Shown here: positions 17,893 to 26,997 of the stretch, in pieces
How positions within the stretch are numbered: position 1 is the stretch's first letter
Layout: every line of letters starts with the position of its first letter
Origin: Palsa-504 sp963835775
Lineage (GTDB): Bacteria; Actinomycetota; Actinomycetes; Streptosporangiales; Streptosporangiaceae
Length of the DNA stretch: 64,000 nt
NCBI GenBank assembly: GCA_963835775.1
Contig: CAWIHB010000004.1
Coordinates: 682,001 to 746,000 of the forward strand
Reading direction: 5' to 3'
The notes under the pieces: generated by a model
Told to the model about the DNA's origin: nothing
The model's database searches: none
The model's input: only the letters and a program-made list of their open reading frames with translations
Made by a program: the position numbers and the translations under genes

Positions 17893-20331
17893 TCACCGGC
17901 CCGCTCCCGGGCGCCAGCGGGCGTGCGCGGTGCGCGGTGTCCCGGACCTGATCAGCTCCAGCCGCGGCCGCGCGTCCTCGGTCCGGCCGGCCTGCGGCCT
18001 GCGGCGGCCCGCGGCGAACGGGTCGGGCCAGACCGCGCCCGGCCCCGTGTACCCCTGCTCGGCCGCGGCGTGCAGGGTCCACTGCGGGTCGTACAGGTGG
18101 CTGCGGCCAAGCGCGCACAGGTCGGCCCGGCCCGCCAGGATGATGGAGTTCACGTCGTCATAGGAGGAGATGGCTCCGACCGCGATCACGGCCACACCGT
18201 ACTTGGTGCCGATCTCGTTGCGTACCCGGTCCGCAAACGGCGTCTGGTAGCTGCGGCCGAAGGCCGGCTGCTCTTCGCTGACCACCTGCCCGGTCGACAC
18301 ATCGATCCCGGCCGCGCCGTGCTCGGCGAACGCGCGGGCGATCTCGACCGTGTCGTCGATGCCCAGGCCGCCGGGAAACCAGTCGGTGGCCGAGACCCGC
18401 ACCGTCATCGGCCGGTCCTCCGGCCACGCCGCGCGGACCGCGTCGAAGACCTCCAGCGGGTACCGGAGCCGGTCCGCCAGCGACCCGCCGTACCGGTCGC
18501 TGCGCCGGTTGGTCAGCGGGGACAGGAAACAGGACAGCAGGTAGCCGTGTGCGCAGTGCAGTTCGAGCAGGTCGAAGCCGGCCCGCGCCGCGGCCCGGGC
18601 CGCCGCGGTGAACTGGTCCTTGATCTCCTCGAGCTCCGCGACGGCCAGCTCGCGCGGCGTCTGGCGGCCAGGCCCGTACGGGATGGCTGACGGGCCGCAC
18701 ACCTCCCAGTTGCCGTCCGGCAACGGGTCGTCCATCCCCTCCCACATCAGCCTGGTCGAGCCCTTCCGCCCGGAGTGCCCGAGCTGGATCCCGATCTTCG
18801 CGGCCGTCTGCCCGTGCACGAACCCCACCACCCGCCGCCACGACTCCTCCTGCTCGGCGGTGTAGATGCCGGTGCAGCCGGGCGTGATCCGCCCGGCGGG
18901 GGAGACGCACACCATCTCGGTCATCACCAGCCCGGCGCCGCCCAGTGCCTTGGAGCCCAGGTGCACCAGGTGGAAGTCGCCGGGCACGCCGTCGCGGGCC
19001 GAGTACATGTCCATGGGGGAGACGATGACCCGGTTGGCCAGCTCCAGGCCGCCCAGGCGGAACGGCTGGAACATCGGCGGGCCGGCTTCCTGCGCGCTGC
19101 CGACGGCGCGGGGCTCCTGGCTGGCCGCGAACCAGGCGTCCATCCCGGCCACGAACTCCGGGTCGCGCAGCCGCAGGTTGTCATGGGTGACCCGGCGGCT
19201 GCGGGTCATGATGTTGAACGCGAACTGGTGCGGATCCTGGCCCGTGTACTGGCCGATGTTCTCGAACCACTCCAGGCTGGCCTGCGCGGCCCGCTGGGTC
19301 GAGGCCACCACCGGCCTGCGCTCGGCCTCGTAGGCGGCCAGCCCCTCCGCGACGCCGTCCTGCTCGTGCAGGCAGGCGGCCAGGGCCAGCGCGTCCTCCA
19401 TGGCCAGCTTGGTACCCGAGCCGATGGAGAAGTGCGCCGTGTGCGCGGCGTCGCCGAGCAGCACCACGTTCTCGTGCCGCCACGTGGCGCATCTGACCGT
19501 GCTGAAGGTGGTCCACCGCGAGTTGTTGGCCACCAGGCTGTGCTGGCCACCACCGGGCATGCCGCCACCGGGCCCGCCGCCAGCGGGGCCGCCGCCAGCG
19601 GGGCCGCCCAGCATGTCGGCGCACAGGCCGCGGATGCGCTCGATCGAGGCCTCGTCGCTGCGGCCAGGCGCCAGCCCCGCGGGCTCGGTGAACCCGGCCC
19701 GGGCCCATACGTCCTCGTGCATCTCCAGGATGAAGGTGCTGGCCTGGTCGCTGTACGGGTAGCCGTGCACCTGCATGATCCCGGCCGGGGTGTCCAGGAC
19801 GTAGAACTTGAACGCGTCGAAGACCAGGCTGGTGCCCAGCCAGATGTACCGGCAGCGCCGCCGCTCCAGGTCGGGCCCGAACGTCCCGGCGAAGCGCGCC
19901 CGGGTAGCCGAGTTCGCGCCGTCGGCCGCCACCACCAGGTCGCAGTCGGCGGCCAGGACGGCCGCGTCGGGCGCCTCGGCGCGGAAGCCGACCCGCACGC
20001 CAAGCTCCGCGCAGCGGGCCTGCAGGATGGCCAGCAGCCGCTTGCGGCTCATGGCCGCGAACCCGTGCCCGCCCGAGGTAAAGCACGCGCCCCGGAAATG
20101 CACGTCGATATCGTCCCAGCGGGCGAACTCACGCCGCATGGCCTGGAAGATCTCCACGTCGGCGTGCTCGATGCCGCCCAGCGTCTCGTCGGAGAACACC
20201 ACGCCGAAGCCGAACGTGTCATCGGCCGCGTTGCGCTCCCAGACGGTGATCTCGTGCCGGGGATCGAGCTGCTTGGCCAGCGCCGCGAAGTACAGCCCGC
20301 CCGGCCCGCCGCCCACGACTGCGATACGCAC
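17893..20331 (-). CDS. Fused FAD monooxygenase / OYE reductase (2-aminobenzoyl-CoA monooxygenase/reductase or salicylyl-CoA 5-hydroxylase type)
   Basis: Bifunctional flavoenzyme of 812 residues. The N-terminal half (to about 390) is a class A aromatic monooxygenase: VGGGPGGLYFAALAK dinucleotide fold, DLVVAADGANSATRA, and VVLLGDAAHTAHFSIGSG. The C-terminal half is an old-yellow-enzyme barrel starting MFQPFRLGGLELANRVIVSP, with QLGHSGRKGS and the HCAHGYLLSCFLSPLTNRR segment. This fusion is typical of enzymes that hydroxylate and then reduce anthraniloyl-CoA, or hydroxylate salicylyl-CoA. GTG 20331 follows GGAAGGAG. A run of 15-bp repeats (19561-19605) encodes a Gly-rich insert. The adjacent CoA ligase supplies the substrate. 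Confidence 0.9.
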   Translation of the reverse strand: MRIAVVGGGPGGLYFAALAKQLDPRHEITVWERNAADDTFGFGVVFSDETLGGIEHADVEIFQAMRREFARWDDIDVHFRGACFTSGGHGFAAMSRKRLLAILQARCAELGVRVGFRAEAPDAAVLAADCDLVVAADGANSATRARFAGTFGPDLERRRCRYIWLGTSLVFDAFKFYVLDTPAGIMQVHGYPYSDQASTFILEMHEDVWARAGFTEPAGLAPGRSDEASIERIRGLCADMLGGPAGGGPAGGGPGGGMPGGGQHSLVANNSRWTTFSTVRCATWRHENVVLLGDAAHTAHFSIGSGTKLAMEDALALAACLHEQDGVAEGLAAYEAERRPVVASTQRAAQASLEWFENIGQYTGQDPHQFAFNIMTRSRRVTHDNLRLRDPEFVAGMDAWFAASQEPRAVGSAQEAGPPMFQPFRLGGLELANRVIVSPMDMYSARDGVPGDFHLVHLGSKALGGAGLVMTEMVCVSPAGRITPGCTGIYTAEQEESWRRVVGFVHGQTAAKIGIQLGHSGRKGSTRLMWEGMDDPLPDGNWEVCGPSAIPYGPGRQTPRELAVAELEEIKDQFTAAARAAARAGFDLLELHCAHGYLLSCFLSPLTNRRSDRYGGSLADRLRYPLEVFDAVRAAWPEDRPMTVRVSATDWFPGGLGIDDTVEIARAFAEHGAAGIDVSTGQVVSEEQPAFGRSYQTPFADRVRNEIGTKYGVAVIAVGAISSYDDVNSIILAGRADLCALGRSHLYDPQWTLHAAAEQGYTGPGAVWPDPFAAGRRRPQAGRTEDARPRLELIRSGTPRTAHARWRPGAGR
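19561..19609. repeat. 15-bp tandem repeat inside the flavoenzyme gene
   Basis: Units GCCGCCACCGGGCCC (19561), GCCGCCAGCGGGGCC (19576) and GCCGCCAGCGGGGCC (19591) repeat with a 15-bp period, followed by a partial copy. On the minus strand they encode a Gly/Pro/Ala-rich insert in the monooxygenase half; the frame is kept. Confidence 0.75.
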
Positions 20332-20376
20332 GGTGCCTGCTCCTTCCGTGCTCAGGAGGCCACGATATGACGGAAA

Positions 20377-20607
20377 TTGTACGATCGTCAAGAGAACGAA
20401 ATACTGCGGCCAGCCGTCCCGATCGGCACCGGGTTCGGCGCCACCGCAATGTATGCCTCCCTGGAGATGCAGCACCCGATGGCCGCGCCCGGCGCCGTCT
20501 ACTACCTCCTCACCGCGGGCGGGATCCTGGCGGCCCTCAGCATCATCGCGGTCACGTTCCCGCTGCTGGCCCGCATCACCGGACCCGAGGTCGCGAGGAA
20601 CGAATGA
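20377..20607 (+). pseudogene. Short membrane-protein reading frame, probably a transporter C-terminal fragment
   Basis: The 76-codon frame begins at a TTG with no good Shine-Dalgarno site and lies just 45 bp from the divergent flavoenzyme start. Its second half has one membrane helix (YYLLTAGGILAALSIIAVTFPLLARI) and ends with GPEVARNE. The start of the frame has no sign of a signal or a second helix. It could be the last helix of an MFS-type transporter whose front part is lost, or a genuine one-helix protein starting at ATG 20449. Confidence 0.4.
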
Positions 20608-20761
20608 GCGGCGCGGCGCCCGCCTGGTGATCGAGGCCAATTACTCCCTCTAGCGCGCGCGGCAAGCGAAGCCATTGAAGCCGCGGCGTGACCTCGGAGA
20701 AATCCAGGTCTGGATGATCGCCGCAGCCAGGGCAGATGAACTAAAATGAGGTGTCCTAGCC

Positions 20762-21064
20762 GTGGCGGACAGCTTGCCCGTGAGATCTGCGGTGATCGCG
20801 CACGCTCCGGAAGCCGTGCCTTCGGTGGGCGGCAACGGGCCGACCCGGCAGTCGAAGGCCGCGGAGCTTGAGGCTCAGGCGGTGTTGCGATTGATCGGGG
20901 TGGCTGTGCTGCTTCGCCTGCTGCAAAGCCGCCGTTTCTGGGACGGCTGGCTGTCGGCGCCATCGTGCTGGGGGCGATGGGACGGATGGGCCAGGAGAAC
21001 GAGGCGGGCACGATGGCGCGCCTTGCTGCCAATAGAGTCGGTAGGGTGTCACAACATTGGCTAG
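20762..21064 (+). pseudogene. Frameshifted small membrane protein
   Basis: From GTG 20762 the frame gives a hydrophilic start, then AVLRLIGVAVLLRLLQSRR, a likely membrane helix. At about 20930 the sensible continuation moves to the next frame: FLGRLAVGAIVLGAMGRMGQ followed by ENEAGTMARLAA. Joined together this is a plausible two-helix protein of about 90 residues. A one-base loss near 20930-20937 would explain it. No family is recognised. Confidence 0.35.
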
Positions 21065-21094
21065 CGAGCCGTACGTCTGTGAGGCGGGGGTCGG

Positions 21095-21496
21095 GTGGGG
21101 GTAGAGCGGATCAATCCGGCCGAGCTCGGCCGGCCCTCTGGCTTCTCGCATGCGGTGGCAGTGACCGCGGGCCGGATAGTGTTCCTGGCCGGCCAGGTCG
21201 GCCTCGGGCGGGACGGGAAGCTGGTCGGCGGTGGTGTCGTGGCCCAGTTCGAGCAGGCCCTGGCCAACCTGCTCACCGCGCTGGCCGCGGCGGGCGGCCG
21301 CCCCGGTGACCTGGGCAGCCTGACCATCTACATCGTCGACCTGGCCGACTACCAGGCGCACGCCAAAGAGATCGGTGCGGTGTGGCGACGGCTGGTCGGC
21401 GCCGAGTATCCCGCCACGGCAGGCGTGGGCGTAACCCGGCTGTGGGACCCGGACGCGCTGGTCGAGGTCCAGGGCATCGCGGCCGTCGGCCACTGA
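21095..21496 (+). CDS. RidA/YjgF-family protein
   Basis: RidA-superfamily trimeric protein of 133 residues (deaminates reactive enamines/imines or acts as an amine-chemistry enzyme). Family features: SHAVAVTAGRIVFLAGQVGLG at the N-terminus, the QFEQALANLLTALAAAGG helix and the C-terminal VEVQGIAAVGH. The canonical active-site Arg of RidA (in the S/T-R-x-x-V/I context) is not clearly present, so it may be a divergent subgroup. An enamine-processing protein fits an aminobenzoyl-CoA pathway, whose ring-reduced intermediates are 2-aminoenes. It faces the convergent PaaX gene, five bases apart. Confidence 0.85.
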   Translation: MGVERINPAELGRPSGFSHAVAVTAGRIVFLAGQVGLGRDGKLVGGGVVAQFEQALANLLTALAAAGGRPGDLGSLTIYIVDLADYQAHAKEIGAVWRRLVGAEYPATAGVGVTRLWDPDALVEVQGIAAVGH

Positions 21497-21501
21497 GGCG
21501 G

Positions 21502-22359
21502 TCAGTCGCTGAGTACCTGCTGGACGTAGGCTCGCGCCGGTTCGTCGAGCAGCGCTCGCAGGGCGAAGAACTCCTCGGTAGCGCGGAGGCCTGCCCAGCC
21601 CGCCGGGAGCAGCTCGGCCGGCAGGCCGGGATCCAGGTAGGGCAGCCGCCGCCAGTCGCTGACGGCTCGCACGTAGTCGGCGAATGCCTCGCGCCCCTCA
21701 CTCGGGCCGGCCTGCCCCCAGCGGCGCAGCGTCGGCTCGTACGCCCGGATGAACGCCTCGTACCGGCGCTCGAGCTCGTCCAGATCCCACCAGCGGCGGA
21801 TCTTGCCGGCCGGGTCGCCGAAGGCCAGGTGATCCGCGTGGAAAAGGTCGGCGTAGGAGTCCAGGCCGAGCCGCCGCAGCGTCCCCGCGGTCGCGTCGTC
21901 CGGATGCGCGGGCACGATCCACACCCCCGGGGCGACCATCCCGAACCCCAGCCGGGTCAGCTCGGACCGCAGCACGTGCCGCCGGTGGCGTTCGGCTTCC
22001 GGCACCGAGAACACCGCCAGCAGCCAGCCGTCAGCGAGTGCCGCCCGCCGCCGCCGGAAGATCCGGGCGTCGCCCTCGCGCAGGATGGCCAGTGCCTCGG
22101 CGGACAGGTGATAGCCCGCCGCCCCTTCCTGCCGCCGCGCCTGGAGTATGCCCCGCCGCTTGAGCCGTGAGATGGCCGAACGCACCGCGGGCTCGTCCAC
22201 CCCCAGCTCGGCGAGCAGCCGGATCAGGGTTGCGACCGACAGCCAGCCGCCGCCGGACCGGGCGTAAAGCCCGTAGACCGTGACGATCAGGTGCCGCGGC
22301 CGCGCCGAGCGGGCGCTGGCTTCCCCGTCCGGTTCGTTCGTTTCCGCCACGGCCGTCAC
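21502..22359 (-). CDS. PaaX-family transcriptional regulator
   Basis: Repressor of 285 residues. It has an N-terminal winged helix (RHLIVTVYGLYARSGGGWLSVATLIRLLAELGVDEPAVRSAISRLKRRG), a central PaaX domain with LLAVFSVPEAERHRRHVLRSEL and a C-terminal effector region with LFHADHLAFGD and the WWDLDELERRYEAF motif. Family members repress aromatic-acid catabolic genes and are released by aryl-CoA thioesters such as phenylacetyl-CoA. Its place between the RidA gene and the divergent cyclase gene makes the 22360-22417 gap a likely target; there TCATGA occurs twice. The effector could be anthraniloyl-CoA here; that is inference. Confidence 0.92.
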   Translation of the reverse strand: MTAVAETNEPDGEASARSARPRHLIVTVYGLYARSGGGWLSVATLIRLLAELGVDEPAVRSAISRLKRRGILQARRQEGAAGYHLSAEALAILREGDARIFRRRRAALADGWLLAVFSVPEAERHRRHVLRSELTRLGFGMVAPGVWIVPAHPDDATAGTLRRLGLDSYADLFHADHLAFGDPAGKIRRWWDLDELERRYEAFIRAYEPTLRRWGQAGPSEGREAFADYVRAVSDWRRLPYLDPGLPAELLPAGWAGLRATEEFFALRALLDEPARAYVQQVLSD

Positions 22360-22417
22360 CGGCCCACGATACCAACTGCCCTTGCCGGGCCCCTGGCCCC
22401 GCCCCGATCATGAAGTC

Positions 22418-23389
22418 ATGACCGAGCCGCCCAGCACCGAGTTGCCCAGCTATGGCGACCTGCCGCCCGTGCCGGGCGGCGGCCGGTCCGCCTGGGGCCT
22501 GTTCGGCGCCGGGGACAACCTGGGTCTGGTCAACCTGATGACGCCGGAGCGAATCGCGGCCGCCGCCCGGCTGGTCCGCCGGGGACAGGTCTTCTGCCTG
22601 GATATGCCGCTCGGCAGCATCTCCCCGGCGCTGGCCACGTTCCGCGGGCCGCCCCGGCACCAGGTGCTGCACGAGCCCGGCAGCGCCGGCTTCGACGACG
22701 TCTACGACAACTTCTACCCGCAGGCCTCCAGCCAGTGGGATTCCCTGGCCCATTACGGCTACGCGCCGGGCCAGATGTACAACGGCGCCACCGAGGCCGA
22801 AGTGCTGGCGGGCCACAGGAACACCATCGACCACTGGGCCAGGCACGGGCTGGCCGGCCGCGCGGTCCTGCTTGACGCCGAGCGGGCCATGCGGGCCGCC
22901 GGGCGGCCCTACGATCCCGGCGGACCCGTCGCCCTGAGCGTCGATGACCTGGAACTGGCCCGGCACCAGGCCGGCGTGCAGTTCGCGCCGGGTGACGTCA
23001 TCCTGCTCCACACCGGCTTCGCCGCCTGGTACACCGGGCAGTCCAGCCAGGTCAAGCACCGGCTGCACGGCAGCGTCGTCGCGCCAGGTGTCGCGCACAC
23101 CGAGGAGGTCTGCGAGTACCTGTGGAACAGCCACGCGGCGGCCATCGCCGCGGACAACTTCGCCGTCGAGGTCTTCCCGGCCGACCGCACCCCCGCGGCG
23201 CACCCGTTCGGGTTCCTGCACCACGTGCTGATCGGCCAGTTCGGCATGGCCCTGGGCGAGCTGTGGTGGCTGAGCGACCTGGCCCGCGACTGCGCCGCGG
23301 ACGGCGTCTACGAGATGTTCCTGGTCAGCGCACCGCTGAACGCTCCCGGCGGGATCGGTTCACCAGCCAACGCCGTGGCCATCAAGTAG
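22418..23389 (+). CDS. Cyclase-family metal hydrolase (kynurenine-formamidase-like fold)
   Basis: PF04199-type protein of 323 residues. The N-terminal SAWGLFGAGDNLGLVNLMTPERIAAAARLVRRGQ is the hallmark of the longer cyclase subgroup. The metal-site region reads SQWDSLAHYGY rather than the short HxGTHxDAPxH, as in this subgroup, and a later DNFAVEVFPAD supplies further residues. Family members hydrolyse amides or cyclic compounds. ATG 22418 is used because the upstream in-frame extension overlaps the divergent paaX gene. With PaaX and RidA next door it probably opens or hydrolyses an intermediate of the aromatic pathway. Confidence 0.85.
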   Translation: MTEPPSTELPSYGDLPPVPGGGRSAWGLFGAGDNLGLVNLMTPERIAAAARLVRRGQVFCLDMPLGSISPALATFRGPPRHQVLHEPGSAGFDDVYDNFYPQASSQWDSLAHYGYAPGQMYNGATEAEVLAGHRNTIDHWARHGLAGRAVLLDAERAMRAAGRPYDPGGPVALSVDDLELARHQAGVQFAPGDVILLHTGFAAWYTGQSSQVKHRLHGSVVAPGVAHTEEVCEYLWNSHAAAIAADNFAVEVFPADRTPAAHPFGFLHHVLIGQFGMALGELWWLSDLARDCAADGVYEMFLVSAPLNAPGGIGSPANAVAIK

Positions 23390-23425
23390 CAACTAGCGCG
23401 GTGCCGCCGGATAAGCTCCCGAGGC

Positions 23426-23920
23426 TCAGTCCTTGACCTCCCGCAGGTGGCCGGTCTCGACCTCGTAGACGAAGCCCCGGACGGAGTCCTTGTGCGGGAT
23501 GTAGGGGCTGGCCTTGATCCGCGCGATGGACTGGCTGACGTCGCCGTCGAGGTCGGGAAACGCCTCCAGGGCGAACGGCGGCCGCAGCCCGGTGTCGGCC
23601 TCGATCTGGGCCTTCAGGTCGTCGTCGTGGAAGGTGAGCATCCCGCAGTCGCTGTGGTGGATCAGGACGATCTCGGTCGTGCCGAGCAGCCGCTGGGAGA
23701 TGGTGAGGGACCTGATCACGTCGTCGGTGACCACCCCGCCCGCGTTGCGGATGATGTGGGCGTCGCCCTCGGACAGGCCGAGGATGCCGTAGGGGTTGAG
23801 CCGGGCGTCCATGCAGGCGACCACGGCGACGTGCGAAGCCGGCGGCAGGGGAAGGTCGCCCTTGGTGAACCGGGCGGCGTACTGCTCGGAGTTGGCCACG
23901 AAGGTGTCGGTGCTGCTCAC
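23426..23920 (-). CDS. Beta-class carbonic anhydrase
   Basis: Zinc enzyme of 164 residues interconverting CO2 and bicarbonate. Zinc ligands are visible: Cys in VACMDARL (about 36), His and Cys in IHHSDCGML (about 88-91), with the Asp-Arg dyad of CMDAR. The INAGGVVTDDVIRSL helix is also typical. Length matches the short mycobacterial Rv1284-like type. ATG 23920 follows a GGAGAGG-like site. It lies 175 bp from the end of the PEP carboxykinase gene; bicarbonate/CO2 chemistry links the two enzymes, but they appear to be separate transcripts because a strong terminator lies between. Confidence 0.93.
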   Translation of the reverse strand: MSSTDTFVANSEQYAARFTKGDLPLPPASHVAVVACMDARLNPYGILGLSEGDAHIIRNAGGVVTDDVIRSLTISQRLLGTTEIVLIHHSDCGMLTFHDDDLKAQIEADTGLRPPFALEAFPDLDGDVSQSIARIKASPYIPHKDSVRGFVYEVETGHLREVKD

Positions 23921-24038
23921 GGGTTCCTCTCCGGGATAAATGATCGGATGTCGCGTGGAACGTATCCACTCAAACCCTAGCTCAATCCATACTACTCAGA
24001 CCAGAATTAACTTCTTTACCGGTGGGCTGCCTGAGAAA

Positions 24039-24074
24039 CCGCGAGCCCCCCGGGGATACCCGGGGGGCTCGCGG
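24039..24074 (-). terminator. Strong terminator after PEP carboxykinase
   Basis: A perfect 16-bp stem (24039-24054 with 24059-24074; arm begins CCGCGAGCCCCCCGGG) closes a GATA loop. On the minus strand it is followed by TTTCTC, giving a typical intrinsic terminator for the pckG transcript. Confidence 0.85.
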
Positions 24075-24095
24075 CGGACGAACGGCGGGGACGGC

Positions 24096-25916
24096 TCAGT
24101 TCGAGCCGAGCCGGTCTTCCAGTTCCTCGTGCAGGTCCCACAGCCGGTCGGGCAGGTGCTGGTGGAAGGTCCGGAAGAACTCGGGGATGTGCTCCGCTTC
24201 CAGCTTCCAGGCCTGCACGTCGACCGTGAGCAGCTGGGCCAGGTCGGACCAGCTGATGTCCAGGCCCTCCAGGTCCAGCGAGCCCGCCGCCGGCAGGTAG
24301 CCGATCGGGGTCGTGACGGCCTTGGAGTCGCCGGACAGCCGCTGGATGATCCACTTCAGAACCCGGATGTTCTCGCCGAAGCCTGGCCACAGGAACCGGC
24401 CCTCGGCGTCCTTGCGGAACCAGTTGACGTAGAACAGCCGCGGCAGCTTGGCCGGGTCGGCCGTCTGGCCGAGCTTCAGCCAGTACCCGAAGTAGTCGCC
24501 CATGTTGTAGCCGCAGAACGGCAGCATCGCGAACGGGTCGTGCCGCAGCTCGCCCGGCTTGCCCTCGGCCGCGGCCGTCTTCTCCGACGCGATGTTGGCC
24601 CCCAGGAACACGCCGTGATCCCAGCCGAAGGACTCGATCACCAGCGGCACGGTGCTGGCCCGCCGGCCGCCGAACAGGATGGCCGAGATCGGCACGCCCG
24701 CGGGGTCGTCCCACTCCGGCGCGATGATCGGGCACTGGGCGGCGGGGGTGGTGAACCGGGAGTTCGGGTGCGCGGCCGGCTCGTCGCAATCGGGCGTCCA
24801 GTCCCGGCCTTTCCAGTCGGTCAGGTGCGCGGGCGGTTCGTCGGTCAGGCCCTCCCACCACACGTCGCCGTCGTCGGTCAGCGCGACGTTGGTGAAGATG
24901 CTGTTGGCCGTGAAGGTCGCGACCGCGTTGGCGTTGGTCTTCGCGCCCGTGCCCGGCGCGACGCCGAAGAACCCGGCCTCCGGGTTGATCGCGTACAGCC
25001 TGCCGTCCTGGCCGAACCGCATCCAGGCGATGTCGTCGCCGATGGTCTCGACCTTCCAGCCCGGGATGGTCGGCTGCAGCATGGCCAGGTTGGTCTTGCC
25101 GCACGCCGACGGGAACGCCGCGGCGATGTACTTCGGCCCGGAATCCGGCGGGGTGAGCTTGAGGATCAGCATGTGCTCGGCCAGCCAGCCCTCGTCCCGC
25201 GCCATCACCGAGGCGATCCGCAGCGCGTAGCACTTCTTGCCCAGCAGTGCGTTCCCGCCGTACCCGGAGCCGTACGACCAGATCTCCCTGGTCTCGGGGA
25301 AGTGCGAGATGTACTTGTCCTTGTTGCAGGGCCAGGGCACGTCCTGCTGGCCGGGCTGCAGGGGGGCGCCAACCGAGTGGACGGCCTTGACGAACGACCC
25401 GCGCTCCTCGATCACCCGCAGGGCCGGCTCGCCCATCCTGGTCATGATCCGCATCGACACCACGACGTAGGGGGAGTCGGTGATCTCCACGCCGAGCTGG
25501 GAGATGGCGCTGCCGAGCGGGCCCATGCAGAACGGGACCACGTACATAGTGCGGCCGCGCATGCAGCCGTCGAAGATCTCGCCGAACGTCTGGCGCATCT
25601 CCTCGGGCGGTATCCAGTTATTGGTCGGGCCTGCGTCTGACTCGCGCTCGGAGCAGATGAAGGTACGGTTCTCGACCCGGGCCACGTCGCCGGGGTCCGA
25701 GCGGCAGTAGAAGCTGTTCGGCCGCAGCTCCGGGTTCAGCCGGACGAAGGTCCCGCTCTCGACCAGCTCTCCGGTCAGCCGCTCCCACTCCGCCTGCGAA
25801 CCGTCGCACCAGACGATGCCGTCGGGCTTGGTGAGCTGGGCGGTTTTGCGGACCCAGGTGGCCAGCTCCTTCAGGCTTGTTCGTGATTCCTGGTCGAATA
25901 CGTCTGCGCTGGTCAT
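24096..25916 (-). CDS. pckG: Phosphoenolpyruvate carboxykinase (GTP)
   Basis: Gluconeogenic enzyme of 606 residues converting oxaloacetate and GTP to PEP, CO2 and GDP. The kinase-1a loop FPSACGKTNLAML (about residue 270), the GDDIAWM metal site (kinase-2), NSFYCRSDPGDVARVE near the N-terminus and NYYFG-like segment NMGDYFGYWLKLGQ are all as expected; length is exactly that of actinobacterial PckG. ATG 25916 (MTSADVFDQES) follows AGGAAGGGA. The gene stands alone with its own terminator. Confidence 0.97.
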   Translation of the reverse strand: MTSADVFDQESRTSLKELATWVRKTAQLTKPDGIVWCDGSQAEWERLTGELVESGTFVRLNPELRPNSFYCRSDPGDVARVENRTFICSERESDAGPTNNWIPPEEMRQTFGEIFDGCMRGRTMYVVPFCMGPLGSAISQLGVEITDSPYVVVSMRIMTRMGEPALRVIEERGSFVKAVHSVGAPLQPGQQDVPWPCNKDKYISHFPETREIWSYGSGYGGNALLGKKCYALRIASVMARDEGWLAEHMLILKLTPPDSGPKYIAAAFPSACGKTNLAMLQPTIPGWKVETIGDDIAWMRFGQDGRLYAINPEAGFFGVAPGTGAKTNANAVATFTANSIFTNVALTDDGDVWWEGLTDEPPAHLTDWKGRDWTPDCDEPAAHPNSRFTTPAAQCPIIAPEWDDPAGVPISAILFGGRRASTVPLVIESFGWDHGVFLGANIASEKTAAAEGKPGELRHDPFAMLPFCGYNMGDYFGYWLKLGQTADPAKLPRLFYVNWFRKDAEGRFLWPGFGENIRVLKWIIQRLSGDSKAVTTPIGYLPAAGSLDLEGLDISWSDLAQLLTVDVQAWKLEAEHIPEFFRTFHQHLPDRLWDLHEELEDRLGSN

Positions 25917-26121
25917 GGCGATCCCTTCCTGCATTGGGACTCGGGGGAGCGGCGTGGCCCTAAGTCCTGGCCGTTGATTACGGCTGTATACACATTCAGT
26001 CAACTATGGCTCTGTTCCGATTTGCCCGGGACAGAGCCGAAGGTCCCGGTACCGAAGGACCTGGGTAGGGACCTCCTGCGGGACATGGTGTTCGTATCAC
26101 GTTGAGTGTCTCATTTTGCGA

Positions 26122-26997
26122 CTAGCCTGCCGGAGCGGGCCGTGGTGCGGTCGTGGCCCAGCGGATGGCCTGGATCGTGGCGTGCCCGGCCGGGCGGATC
26201 AGCACGGTCTCCGTCACCGGCAGCCGGGGCAGCCGGAGCGGCCGGCGAGCCCATTCGGGCAGCAGCGAGACCGCGGCCGCGGCCAGCACGCCGTAGGGGG
26301 CCCGGGCGACGGCCGGGATTGGAGGCCGCAGCAGCAGGAACCGGGCGGCTTCCCGTGCCTCGGCGGTGGCGGCCAGTTCGGCCCGGTAGCCGCTGATCCG
26401 CTCGGTGAGCTCGGCCTCGGTGCGCGGCGGGTCTGGTACGCCGAGCTCGGTGCCGATCCTGGCCATGTCGGCCAGGTAACCGTCACGTTCGGCGGCCTCG
26501 AGCGGGCGGGCACCGAAGTGGGTGTGCGCGCGCAGGAAGCTGTCCGCCTCGGTGATGTGCACCCAGGTCAGCAGGTGCGGGTCGGAGGCCTGGTAAGGCT
26601 CACCTTCGGCGGTGGCCCCGGTGACGTGCCGGTGCACCGCCCGGACCCGCGCGATCGCCTCGTGCGCGTCGCTGGCCCGGCCGAAGGTGGTGACGGCCAG
26701 GAAGTAGCTGGTGCGCTGCAGCCGGCCCCACGGGTCACCGCGGTAGTCCGAGTGCTGGGCCACGGCCGCCATGGCCAGCGGATGCAGCGACTGCAGCAGC
26801 AGGGCCCGGAGCCCGCCGATGTACATCGACGTGTCGCCGTGCACCCGGCGGATCGGCCGGTCCTCGTCGAACCAGCGCTCACCTGGGGCTTGGTGGATCA
26901 GGCGGGCGCGCGACCGGCCTTGCGGTCCCGCTACCCGGTCGAAGATCGCCGCGCCGATTCGGCCGCGAATCCGGTCCGCAGCGCCATGATCTCCCAC
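26122..26997 (-). CDS. DUF2236 (MpaB/latex-clearing-protein-like) oxygenase
   Basis: Protein of 291 residues. Conserved features of the family are RRVHGDTSMYIGGLRALLLQSLHPLAMAAV at the N-terminus, AQHSDYRGDPWGRLQRTSYFLAVTTFG and the later WVHITEADSFL. Relatives such as Lcp and MpaB are b-type heme proteins in which conserved His and Arg/Lys hold or surround the heme; the histidines in SLHPLAM, RVRAVHRHVTG and WVHITE are good candidates. The substrate is not known. Its promoter must lie in the AT-rich gap at 27000-27200. Confidence 0.85.
   Translation of the reverse strand: MGDHGAADRIRGRIGAAIFDRVAGPQGRSRARLIHQAPGERWFDEDRPIRRVHGDTSMYIGGLRALLLQSLHPLAMAAVAQHSDYRGDPWGRLQRTSYFLAVTTFGRASDAHEAIARVRAVHRHVTGATAEGEPYQASDPHLLTWVHITEADSFLRAHTHFGARPLEAAERDGYLADMARIGTELGVPDPPRTEAELTERISGYRAELAATAEAREAARFLLLRPPIPAVARAPYGVLAAAAVSLLPEWARRPLRLPRLPVTETVLIRPAGHATIQAIRWATTAPRPAPAG

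Noticed and set aside
18775..20370. 531-codon plus-strand open frame
   Set aside because: It mirrors the fused flavoenzyme gene, whose sense strand has full domain matches; the antisense product is His/Gly/Arg-rich without any motif.
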